Positions 8,844-16,108 of a stretch of DNA of 64,000 nt are shown piece after piece. A program made the position numbers and the translations under genes. A model generated the notes under the pieces. It worked only from the letters and a program-made list of their open reading frames with translations. It had not been told where the DNA came from and did no database searches. Source of the stretch: Devosia sediminis (GTDB taxonomy: Bacteria; Pseudomonadota; Alphaproteobacteria; Rhizobiales; Devosiaceae). The stretch spans positions 186,001 to 250,000 of the forward strand of contig NZ_JAEKMH010000003.1 in the NCBI RefSeq assembly GCF_016411825.1, given 5' to 3'. Each line of letters starts with the position of its first letter. The first letter of the stretch is position 1.

Positions 8844-10111
8844 TGCTGCTTGGGATCATTGCCGACGACTTCACCGGGGCCAGCGACATCGCCAACACCA
8901 TCGCCAAGGGTCTGCCGGGGCAGGGTGGCCTCCGGACGGCGCAATTCCTCGGTGTTCCAGACCGCCCCGCGCCGTCCTCCATCGAGGCCGGCGTCGTGGC
9001 GCTGAAGACGCGCTCGGTCCCGGCTGCCGAGGCGGTGGCGCAGTCGCTTCGCGCTCTTGAGTGGTTGCAGGCGCAGGGCTGCCGGCAGATCGTCTTCAAA
9101 TACTGCTCCACCTTCGATTCGACGCCCGAAGGCAATATCGGCCCGGTGGGCGAAGCGCTCGCCGCCGCGCTCGGCGTCCGTGGGATCATCGCTTGCCCGG
9201 CCTTTCCCACCATGGGCCGCACCGTCCATCAGGGGCATCTCTTCGTGCGTGGTCGGCTGCTGAGCGAAAGCGGCATGGAAAACCATCCCTTGACGCCGAT
9301 GACCGATCCCGACCTGCGGCGCTGGCTCGGGCGGCAATGCAAGTCCGCGGTTGGCCTCGTGCCGGCCGAAGTCGTGCGGCTGGGCGCCGGAGCGGTCAGG
9401 GCCGCTCTTGAAGCGAGCGCATCCAGGGGTGATGTCCTCGTGATCGCCGACGCCGCGACCGATGCTGATTTGCTGGTTTTGGGCACGGCTGCCGCCGAGG
9501 CGCCGCTGGTCACCGGCGGCTCGGGCATTGCCCTCGGCCTCTCGGCAAATTTCATCGCGCGCGGCGAGGCCAAAGGCGGCGAGGTGGACTATGTGCCAGT
9601 GGACGGACCCGAGGCCATCCTGGCCGGAAGCTGCTCGGGCGCAACGCTGGGACAGGTGGAGCTGCACGCGCAAGCGCATCCCACCTTCCGCGTCGATGCC
9701 GATGCCGTCATGCGTGGCGCAGTGACCCCGGCAGAGGTCGCCGCGTTCCTCCTCGACCGGACCGGCGAGGCGCCGCTGGCCTATTCTTCCAGTCCGCCGG
9801 AAGTGATTTCGGCGATACAGGCTCTGTATGGTCGGGAGACGGTCTCCCAGCGCATCGAGGGCTTCTTTGCAGACGTGGCCGTGGCTTTGCGCAAGGGCGG
9901 CCTGCGCCGGCTCGTGGTCGCTGGCGGCGAGACATCGAGCGCCGTCGCCCAGGCACTCGATTTCGGCGCACTGGCCATCGGTCCGGAGATCGATCCGGGC
10001 GTGCCCATCCTCACCGATGCCGATCATTCGATCGCGCTGGCGCTGAAATCGGGTAATTTTGGCGCGCCGGATTTCTTCGGCAAGGCCCTCAGGACAATGG
10101 AGCAGCCATGA
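8843..10111 (+). CDS. otnK: DUF1537 four-carbon acid sugar kinase (3-oxo-tetronate 4-kinase-like)
   Basis: A 422-residue ATP-dependent kinase. The N-terminal substrate domain begins LLGIIADDFTGASDIANT with the family DDFTG motif at about residues 8-12. The C-terminal nucleotide domain carries LVVAGGETSSAVAQAL. Family members phosphorylate 3-oxo-tetronate (OtnK) or threonate/erythronate. The neighbouring class II aldolase-type gene is the usual partner of OtnK, which turns the product into dihydroxyacetone phosphate and CO2. The ATG overlaps the previous stop by one base, and the end overlaps otnC by four (ATGA). The symbol rests on this pairing, and the exact substrate is unproven. Confidence 0.8.
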   Translation: MLLGIIADDFTGASDIANTIAKGLPGQGGLRTAQFLGVPDRPAPSSIEAGVVALKTRSVPAAEAVAQSLRALEWLQAQGCRQIVFKYCSTFDSTPEGNIGPVGEALAAALGVRGIIACPAFPTMGRTVHQGHLFVRGRLLSESGMENHPLTPMTDPDLRRWLGRQCKSAVGLVPAEVVRLGAGAVRAALEASASRGDVLVIADAATDADLLVLGTAAAEAPLVTGGSGIALGLSANFIARGEAKGGEVDYVPVDGPEAILAGSCSGATLGQVELHAQAHPTFRVDADAVMRGAVTPAEVAAFLLDRTGEAPLAYSSSPPEVISAIQALYGRETVSQRIEGFFADVAVALRKGGLRRLVVAGGETSSAVAQALDFGALAIGPEIDPGVPILTDADHSIALALKSGNFGAPDFFGKALRTMEQP

Positions 10112-10746
10112 GCGAGGAAGCGCAGCATCGAGACGAAATCGTCCGCTTCGGAGCCGTGCTGTACGGGAAGAACCTGGCCCATGGCAGCGCCGGCAATCTT
10201 TCGGTGCGGCTCGATGATGGCTCGATCCTCGTCACGCCTACCAATTCTTCGCTTGGCTTTCTCGACGCAGAGCGGATTTCCAAAGTCTCGGCCGATGGCG
10301 AACTCCTGGCCGGCGATCCACCCTCAAAGGAAGCCTTCTTCCACCTGGCCGTCTACGAACAGCGTCCGGCGGCGCGCGCCGTGGTGCATCTCCATTCGAC
10401 CCATTCGGTGGCCGTGTCCTGTCTTTGTCACGACGACCATGCCGACGTCCTCCCGCCGCTTACCGCCTATGCCGTGATGAAGGTCGGCAAGCTGCCCCTG
10501 CTGCCCTATTTCCGGCCTGGCGATCGCCAACTGGCGGCGTCGGTGCGCGAGGCGGCCACAGCACACCGTGCCATGCTGCTCGCCAATCACGGTCCGATCG
10601 TCTCGGGCGCCAGCCTCGCCGAAGCCGTGTTCGCCTATGAGGAACTGGAGGAAACCGCCAAGCTGTTCTTCCTGACCCAGGGGCACAAGACTGCGCCGTT
10701 GACGGCAGCCGCCATTGCCGAGCTGAACGTCGTGTTCGGAAACTAG
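10108..10746 (+). CDS. otnC: Class II aldolase/adducin family, 3-oxo-tetronate 4-phosphate decarboxylase-like
   Basis: A 212-residue zinc-dependent enzyme. GNLS (29-32) forms the phosphate-binding loop, Glu75 in PSKEAFFH is the likely catalytic acid, and His94 and His96 in VVHLHSTHS bind the metal together with the later ANHGPIVSG histidine. Length and motifs fit OtnC, which decarboxylates 3-oxo-tetronate 4-phosphate to dihydroxyacetone phosphate. It overlaps otnK by 4 bases and converges on a GntR gene 10 bases away, ending the operon. An L-ribulose- or fuculose-phosphate aldolase role is the alternative, less likely beside a DUF1537 kinase. Confidence 0.8.
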   Translation: MSEEAQHRDEIVRFGAVLYGKNLAHGSAGNLSVRLDDGSILVTPTNSSLGFLDAERISKVSADGELLAGDPPSKEAFFHLAVYEQRPAARAVVHLHSTHSVAVSCLCHDDHADVLPPLTAYAVMKVGKLPLLPYFRPGDRQLAASVREAATAHRAMLLANHGPIVSGASLAEAVFAYEELEETAKLFFLTQGHKTAPLTAAAIAELNVVFGN

Positions 10747-10756
10747 ACCCTCTCGT

Positions 10757-11470
10757 TCAGTCGTCGTCCCAGATATTGTCGACACCTTGCACGCTGTCGG
10801 GCATGGTGCGCAAGAGGCGGTTGCGTCCGGCCAGGCTATGATCCCGGAGGATGCGGGCGAGCCGCGTGGGATTGCCGCTGCGCAGCTCGGCGATGATCTG
10901 CACATGGTCGGCCGAGGATGCCCTGACATTGCCGTCGAGGATCAGCGCCCGTTTGCGCCAGATATGCAGCTCGCGGTCGAGATTGTTGTAGATGTCGGCC
11001 AGGTGCCGGTTGCCGGTGAATTCCATGATCCTGGCATGGAAGGTGCGGTTGAGGTCATAGAACCGATCGGCATCGTTCGCCTCGATCGCCGCTTCCATAT
11101 CGTCCTGTAGCTGCTGCAATTCCTCGATCTGCGCCTGCGTGACGTTGCGCGCCAGGATGCGTCCGGCCTGGGCGAAAAGGGCGGCGCGGATGTAGTAGAT
11201 TTCAAGCACATCCGAGAGGTCGACCACGCGCACGAAAAAGCCGCGATTGGGGATGAATTCCACCAGGCCCGCCTCCTGCAGCCGGCGGCACGCCTCGCGG
11301 ATCGGCCCGCGGCTGGTGCCCTTGGCGGTTGCGAGCTGCTTCTCGTTTATGCGCTCACCGGGCTTGAGTTCACCCGAGATGATGAGGCTTTCGAGGAAGG
11401 CGAAAATCGACTGCGACACCGCTTCGGTGTGCCCGGCCGGCATGTCGGAATAAAGGGAATTCTCAAGCAC
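10757..11470 (-). CDS. GntR family transcriptional regulator, FCD subfamily (second)
   Basis: A 237-residue regulator, the same length as the one at 473 but clearly divergent. The winged helix lies at residues 20-85 (QLATAKGTSRGPIREACRRL and GLVEFIPNRGFFV). The FCD domain covers about 90-220, with metal-site histidines in FHARIME and RDHSLAGR. It converges on otnC. Its upstream region holds a perfect 14-base palindrome (11500-11513) and a weaker copy (11593-11600), plausible operators for itself. Two FCD regulators bracketing one pathway suggest control by two metabolites. Confidence 0.9.
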   Translation of the reverse strand: MLENSLYSDMPAGHTEAVSQSIFAFLESLIISGELKPGERINEKQLATAKGTSRGPIREACRRLQEAGLVEFIPNRGFFVRVVDLSDVLEIYYIRAALFAQAGRILARNVTQAQIEELQQLQDDMEAAIEANDADRFYDLNRTFHARIMEFTGNRHLADIYNNLDRELHIWRKRALILDGNVRASSADHVQIIAELRSGNPTRLARILRDHSLAGRNRLLRTMPDSVQGVDNIWDDD

Positions 11471-11499
11471 GAGCAGCTCCTCGACTGTTCGCTAGTCAC

Positions 11500-11513
11500 A
11501 AGTGTCGACACTT
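11500..11513. promoter_or_regulatory. Perfect 14-base palindrome, candidate GntR operator
   Basis: AAGTGTCGACACTT is fully self-complementary and lies 30 bases upstream of the minus-strand gntR start. The core TGTCGACA recurs at 11593-11600 in the same intergenic region. FCD regulators bind short palindromes near their own promoters. Binding is inferred. Confidence 0.5.
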
Positions 11514-11592
11514 ATGCGACCTTTGAGGTCTCCTGGCAAGGTCGTCGGTGAAATGGCGCTGTCTTGTGCTCTGATAGGCAGCGATTTCGTAC

Positions 11593-11600
11593 TGTCGACA
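11593..11600. promoter_or_regulatory. Second copy of the TGTCGACA core
   Basis: The eight-base palindromic core of the site at 11500-11513 recurs 93 bases further upstream of gntR, flanked by AC and CC. Because SalI-type cores are common in GC-rich DNA, this site alone would not be convincing. Confidence 0.3.
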
Positions 11601-11892
11601 CCAGGTTCGGCATGGCGGTCTCTCTGTCCACGCCGACTACCTCAAGCGTAGTTGTCTGGACCATCGCAGCCCAATAATTCCTCGCCAAAACGTGCCGGAC
11701 AGCCACGGCTGGCGCGGCGGCGGAGCGCGGAAATGTCATCCCTATCGGCACCTACTGGATCGAAGATGCATGCGGGCGCCCGGTCGGTCTCTTTATTGCC
11801 ATGGTGCGGCGTTTCTTTCGAAACAGCTCGGGCAGAACGCGGCGATTCCGGCGCGCGATGCACAAGTTTCCGATGAGAAACGGCAGGCAGTG
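11601..11892. other. Rest of the gntR-XRE divergent intergenic region
   Basis: A GTG-initiated extension of the XRE frame runs back to 11692, but its residues are rich in Arg, Gly and His and do not resemble a domain. I therefore treat 11601-11892 as non-coding leader. No terminator, repeat or RNA gene is evident. Confidence 0.4.
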
Positions 11893-12759
11893 ATGTCGAT
11901 CAATACCAATGTCGCCGCGCACAATCAGGCGCTCGGGGATTTGTTGCGCGCGGCGCGGTTGCGCCGGCGGATGTCACAACTGGACCTGGCTTTGACCGCC
12001 GGGATTTCCCAGCGTCATCTGGGCTTTGTTGAACTGGGGCGCGCCTCGCCCAGTCGGGAACTGCTGTCCAAGCTGCTGGACGCGCTCGAATCAAGCCAGG
12101 CAGAGCGTTCCTTCGTCTATCTGGCGGCAGGGTTCACAGTGCCGGCGGCCAGTCAGGACGACGCACTCGAGCGCCAGACCCAGGCTCTGCAATTGCTGAC
12201 GCGGCAATGCGGCGGCATTCCTCTGGTGGTCTTCGATCACACTTGGACGACGCTGGGGCTCAATGGGGTTGGGCTGCAGCTTGCCAGGTTTCTGATGCCC
12301 AGGCTGGACTGGAGTGGCATCGACGAGCAAGGCGGCGGCCTCGACATGATCGCTGCCACGGCCCATCCTGATGGCCTGTTGTCGCAAGCCCGTCACCCGG
12401 CCAAGATCGCTTCGGCACTGCTCGCCCGCTTCGAAGGCGATCGCTATGTCGAGCCGGGCGTCGAGGAACGGATCGAAGCCTGCTGCGATGCGCTCGGCCA
12501 GCGCTTCGGCGACTATGCCTGTCCGACGGACGAGGATCCGTGGTCACCCATTGACCTGTGCTTCGACACCGAAATAGGTCCGCTGACCTTTGTCACCATG
12601 CAGTGTCTGATGACGCCGCCACACGCCGTGTCGCTGAAAATGCCGCGCATGGAGCTCTGGCTGCCGGCTGATAACCAGACCCGGAATGCCCTTGCGCGGG
12701 CAAGCGAACAGTTTGCGGGCGCCCGGCCGGCTATCGCCGAGGTGGCGGCGTCGGGCTGA
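11893..12759 (+). CDS. XRE family regulator with MmyB-like C-terminal domain
   Basis: A 288-residue protein. Residues about 12-70 form a helix-turn-helix (LGDLLRAARLRRRMSQLDLA, then ISQRHLGFVELGRASPSREL). The rest resembles the MmyB-like ligand-binding region, recognisable by VVFDHTWTTLGLNGVG and a C-terminal stretch on small hydrophobic ligands. ATG 11893 is chosen because the helix-turn-helix of this family starts close to the N-terminus. The ribosome site is weak (GGCAGG). It is convergent with the beta-lactamase gene, so there is no shared promoter. The target and ligand are unknown; fatty-acid-like ligands are reported for the MmyB domain. Confidence 0.75.
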   Translation: MSINTNVAAHNQALGDLLRAARLRRRMSQLDLALTAGISQRHLGFVELGRASPSRELLSKLLDALESSQAERSFVYLAAGFTVPAASQDDALERQTQALQLLTRQCGGIPLVVFDHTWTTLGLNGVGLQLARFLMPRLDWSGIDEQGGGLDMIAATAHPDGLLSQARHPAKIASALLARFEGDRYVEPGVEERIEACCDALGQRFGDYACPTDEDPWSPIDLCFDTEIGPLTFVTMQCLMTPPHAVSLKMPRMELWLPADNQTRNALARASEQFAGARPAIAEVAASG

Positions 12760-12805
12760 CCGAGGCTGAATAGTTGCACCGCCGCGGTCCGCGTCGACGG
12801 CCCGC

Positions 12806-13969
12806 TCACCATGCTGCACGGGTCTCCGCTATCTCCGTGAGGATGCCATGAGCGGCGGTTACCCGGGCCGGGATGGGGTAGTTCTTGTTGGCGAGGATCA
12901 CCACGCCGATCTCCTCCGCCGGAACGAAAGCGACATAGGCGCCAAACCCGCCTGTCGATCCCGTCTTGTTGAACAGCGTCGGGCCGGATGCCATCTGCGG
13001 TGGCACCAGTTCGCTGGCCGCATTGGGTTCCATGGCCATCGTTTGCGAATTGCCGGCCAGCAGGTCGTCGAGCGGCAGCGGGAACGGGTACTGCTCCCAG
13101 CCTATGCCCTGGACCATCGTGCCGACGCGGAAATAGCCGATCTGTGTTGCCTCCACGGTCTGGCGCAACACGCCGTCCAGGGTGTCGGGCCGGATATGGG
13201 CTTCGACGAGGCGGATCATGTCGGCGGAAGTCGACTTGACGCCATAGGCCTCGGCGTCCAGCACGCCGGGATTGACCCGGATGGCATTATTGTCGCGATC
13301 GTGTCCCCAGGCATAGCGGTCCATGGCCTCGGCCGGGACCGCGATGAAACTGTCGTCCAGTCCCAAGGGACCGAATAGGGCCTGCTGCACAAGGTTTGAA
13401 AACGTGTCATCCAGCGCGCGAGCCGTGGCAAATCCGAACAGACCAATGCTCGGATTGGAGTAGCGCCGCTGTTGCCCTGGCTCGGCAGTGGTTTCGAAAT
13501 CGGCATAGAAGTTCGGCGCGTCGGCATTGGTGCCGACCGTCGCGGGGAACTGCAGGGGCAGGCCGCCGGCCGTATAGGTGGCCAGGTTGAGAAGAGTCGC
13601 CTCGTCCAACGGGCGTCCACTCAATTCCGGGACGTAGCGACCGGGGTGGTCGGTCAAGGACAGCGCGCCGGTCGCCTCGGCATAGGTCCCCAGCATCGAC
13701 GTGAAGATCTTGCTCACCGAGCCGATCTCGAAAATCGTATTCTCGGTGACGGGCTCCCCGCCCTCGAGCGAGGCGACTCCGTAATTGAAGAAATACGCCT
13801 CTCCTCCGACCGTCACAGCAACGGCCAGGCCCGGCACGTCGTGTTCGTCCAATAGGGGGGCAGCATGGCGCTCAACGATGTCGGCAAGGGCGGCCGGTTG
13901 GGCGACCGACAGTGAGACACAGACTGTCCAGATAGCCATGGAACCCATTGGAACAAGCTTATGGTGCAC
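12806..13969 (-). CDS. Class C beta-lactamase family protein
   Basis: A 387-residue serine hydrolase. All three active-site elements are present: Ser84-Val-Ser-Lys87, Tyr170-Ser-Asn172 and Lys335-Thr-Gly337. I choose GTG 13969: AAGGATC lies at good spacing upstream, and it gives a complete signal peptide (MHHKLVPMGSMAIW, cut near ALA-DI at 29-30). The ATGs at 13948 and 13939 lack a ribosome site. Length and motif spacing fit AmpC-type enzymes rather than short esterases. No LysR-type ampR stands next to it, so inducible control of the classic kind is not indicated. A penicillin-binding or esterase role cannot be excluded. Confidence 0.85.
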   Translation of the reverse strand: MHHKLVPMGSMAIWTVCVSLSVAQPAALADIVERHAAPLLDEHDVPGLAVAVTVGGEAYFFNYGVASLEGGEPVTENTIFEIGSVSKIFTSMLGTYAEATGALSLTDHPGRYVPELSGRPLDEATLLNLATYTAGGLPLQFPATVGTNADAPNFYADFETTAEPGQQRRYSNPSIGLFGFATARALDDTFSNLVQQALFGPLGLDDSFIAVPAEAMDRYAWGHDRDNNAIRVNPGVLDAEAYGVKSTSADMIRLVEAHIRPDTLDGVLRQTVEATQIGYFRVGTMVQGIGWEQYPFPLPLDDLLAGNSQTMAMEPNAASELVPPQMASGPTLFNKTGSTGGFGAYVAFVPAEEIGVVILANKNYPIPARVTAAHGILTEIAETRAAW

Positions 13970-14263
13970 GGCAAAGATCCTTTTTTTGAGAGCGGTGGCC
14001 TGCTGGGGAAGCAGGGGCGCACCTTTGTGCAATCGGCACCACGCGTCGGTCCGATGCATCTGTTGGGCGTGACATGCGCATCTGCCCGGCAATGCCGCAA
14101 CTACCTCCGAGATCGTCTGCCGCTCACGGCCCGAACAGGCGGTGGACACGGAGCGAAGGCGGCGTCTGGCAGACAGCGCGTGCGGGTGAAGTGAAGAAAC
14201 GTTGCGCGGAACAAAGCCTCTTATCGCCCGTTGTCCGCGACTTCATTCGAAAGCGCTCACACC

Positions 14264-16108
14264 ATGCCCTCCCACATGATTGGTGCCACGCCAACGCCCG
14301 TCGGCACACGCTTCATGGTTTGGGCCCTCGGTCATCAGTCGGTCTCGGTGGATGTCGAAGGCCGCGGCGTGTTCGCGCTGGACCCGTTGGGCGATGGCTA
14401 CTTCGGGGCCGAAATTTCCGGCGTGCGGACAGGCGATCTCTATCAGTTGCGTGTCGATGGCGGGCCGCCCATGCCGGACCCCGCTTCGCGTTGTCAGCCT
14501 CAAGGCAATGATGGCCCGTCCATGGTGGTCGATCCCGAATATGGCTGGACCGATGGTGGCTGGGCCGGCCCCGATCGTCGCGACCAGATCCTTTACGAAC
14601 TCCATATCGGCACCTTCACCGCCGAGGGCACATGGCGCGCCGCCATGGAACGCCTGGATCACCTGCATTGTCTCGGCGTGTCCATCCTGCAGATCATGCC
14701 CGTCGGCACGTTCAAGGGACGCTTTGGCTGGGGCTACGACACGACCATGCCCTACGCGCCCTATGCGTCCTATGGCACACCGGGAGACATGCGGGCCTTT
14801 ATCGATCGCGCCCACGTCCTGGGCATCGGCGTCATTCTGGATGTCGTCTACAATCACGTCGGCATGGGCGATCGCTACCGCGCCTTCAGCGAGCACTATT
14901 TCACCGACCGGTACGAGAACGAGTGGGGCGCGAGCTTCAATTTCGACGGGCAAGCGTCCCGGCCGGTACGAGACTTCATCGTCGGCAATGCGGAATACTG
15001 GATCCGCGACTTTCATGTCGATGGCCTGAGGATCGATGCGGCGCAGGCCATGTTCGACGCCAGCGACGACCACATCATCGCCGACATCACGCGAGCCGTC
15101 CGCGCCGCCGCTGCGCCGCGACGAGCCTATGTCGTGGTGGAGAACCAGCCCCAGGAGCGCCGGATGATCGAAGCGCCTGACCGTGGCGGTCATGGCGTCG
15201 ACGCCGCCTATAGCGACGATTTTCAGCACAGCGTTCGCGTCGCGGTCACCGGCCATAATGACTTCTACTACCGCGACTATCTCGGTACGCCCCAGGAACT
15301 GGTTTCCGCCCTGAAATACGGCTTCCTCTATCAGGGCCAGCGCTCGGACATGCGCGACAAGGCCTACGGAACCTACAATCTCGACACCCCGGCCGAGCAT
15401 TTTGTCCACTTTCTGGAGAACCACGACCAGGTCGCCAACTCGGCGAGAGGCTTTCGTCTGTCCACATTGGCGACGCCCGCGCGGATCCGCGCCGTCACCG
15501 CGCTCTGGCTGCTTGGTCCGCAGACACCGAGCTTTTTCCAGGGTCAGGAATTCGGCGCGACCAATCCGTTCAACTACTTTTTCGGGCTCGAGGGCGATGA
15601 GGCGGCAGCGGTCGCCGAAGGTCGGCGGGCTTCAGTCAGCAACTTCCCGGGTGTAGCCGACCCCAGGATGCAGGAGCGCCTGCCGGACCCTGCCGATCCC
15701 GCCACCTTCCAGGGGAGCAAGCTCGACTGGAGCGAGGCCGAGCAGAATGCGGGCCTCCTCGCCCTGCATCGTGATCTCACTAGTCTGCGCCGGAGCGACA
15801 AGAGCTTTTCCCAGGCCAGCGACCGGCGCGTGGATGGGGCAGTGCTCGGCGACGCTGCACTGGTGATGCGCTACCTCACCCCGCATGCGGACGGCCATCG
15901 CCTCCTATTCCTCAATCTCGGGCGGGACCTTCACATGGCGGTCACTGCCGAGCCGCTGCTGGCGCCGCCAGACGGCTGCCGGTGGACCGTGACCTGGTCG
16001 AGCGAGCACCCGGATTACGACGGCGCTGGTCGCCGTCCTGTCGATCCCGAACAGTTCTGGATCCTGCCCGGCGATTGCGCCCTCTTGTTCTCTGCCGAGC
16101 CACGCTGA
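14264..16108 (+). CDS. treZ: Malto-oligosyltrehalose trehalohydrolase
   Basis: A GH13 enzyme of 614 residues that releases trehalose from maltooligosyltrehalose made by TreY. The N-terminal domain (about 1-100) precedes the catalytic barrel. Catalytic residues are Asp258 (VDGLRIDAA), Glu292 (VVVENQ) and Asp387 (LENHDQVAN). PVGTFKGRFGWGYD and DVVYNHVG are typical conserved regions. A TTG at 14231 and an ATG at 14276 are alternative starts; none has a strong ribosome site. The stop overlaps the treY start, so the pair is co-translated. Role: trehalose synthesis from alpha-glucans under osmotic or desiccation stress. Confidence 0.93.
   Translation: MPSHMIGATPTPVGTRFMVWALGHQSVSVDVEGRGVFALDPLGDGYFGAEISGVRTGDLYQLRVDGGPPMPDPASRCQPQGNDGPSMVVDPEYGWTDGGWAGPDRRDQILYELHIGTFTAEGTWRAAMERLDHLHCLGVSILQIMPVGTFKGRFGWGYDTTMPYAPYASYGTPGDMRAFIDRAHVLGIGVILDVVYNHVGMGDRYRAFSEHYFTDRYENEWGASFNFDGQASRPVRDFIVGNAEYWIRDFHVDGLRIDAAQAMFDASDDHIIADITRAVRAAAAPRRAYVVVENQPQERRMIEAPDRGGHGVDAAYSDDFQHSVRVAVTGHNDFYYRDYLGTPQELVSALKYGFLYQGQRSDMRDKAYGTYNLDTPAEHFVHFLENHDQVANSARGFRLSTLATPARIRAVTALWLLGPQTPSFFQGQEFGATNPFNYFFGLEGDEAAAVAEGRRASVSNFPGVADPRMQERLPDPADPATFQGSKLDWSEAEQNAGLLALHRDLTSLRRSDKSFSQASDRRVDGAVLGDAALVMRYLTPHADGHRLLFLNLGRDLHMAVTAEPLLAPPDGCRWTVTWSSEHPDYDGAGRRPVDPEQFWILPGDCALLFSAEPR

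Noticed and set aside
11692-11892. N-terminal extension of the XRE regulator from a GTG
   Set aside because: The extra 67 residues do not resemble a domain, and the helix-turn-helix is normally near the N-terminus.
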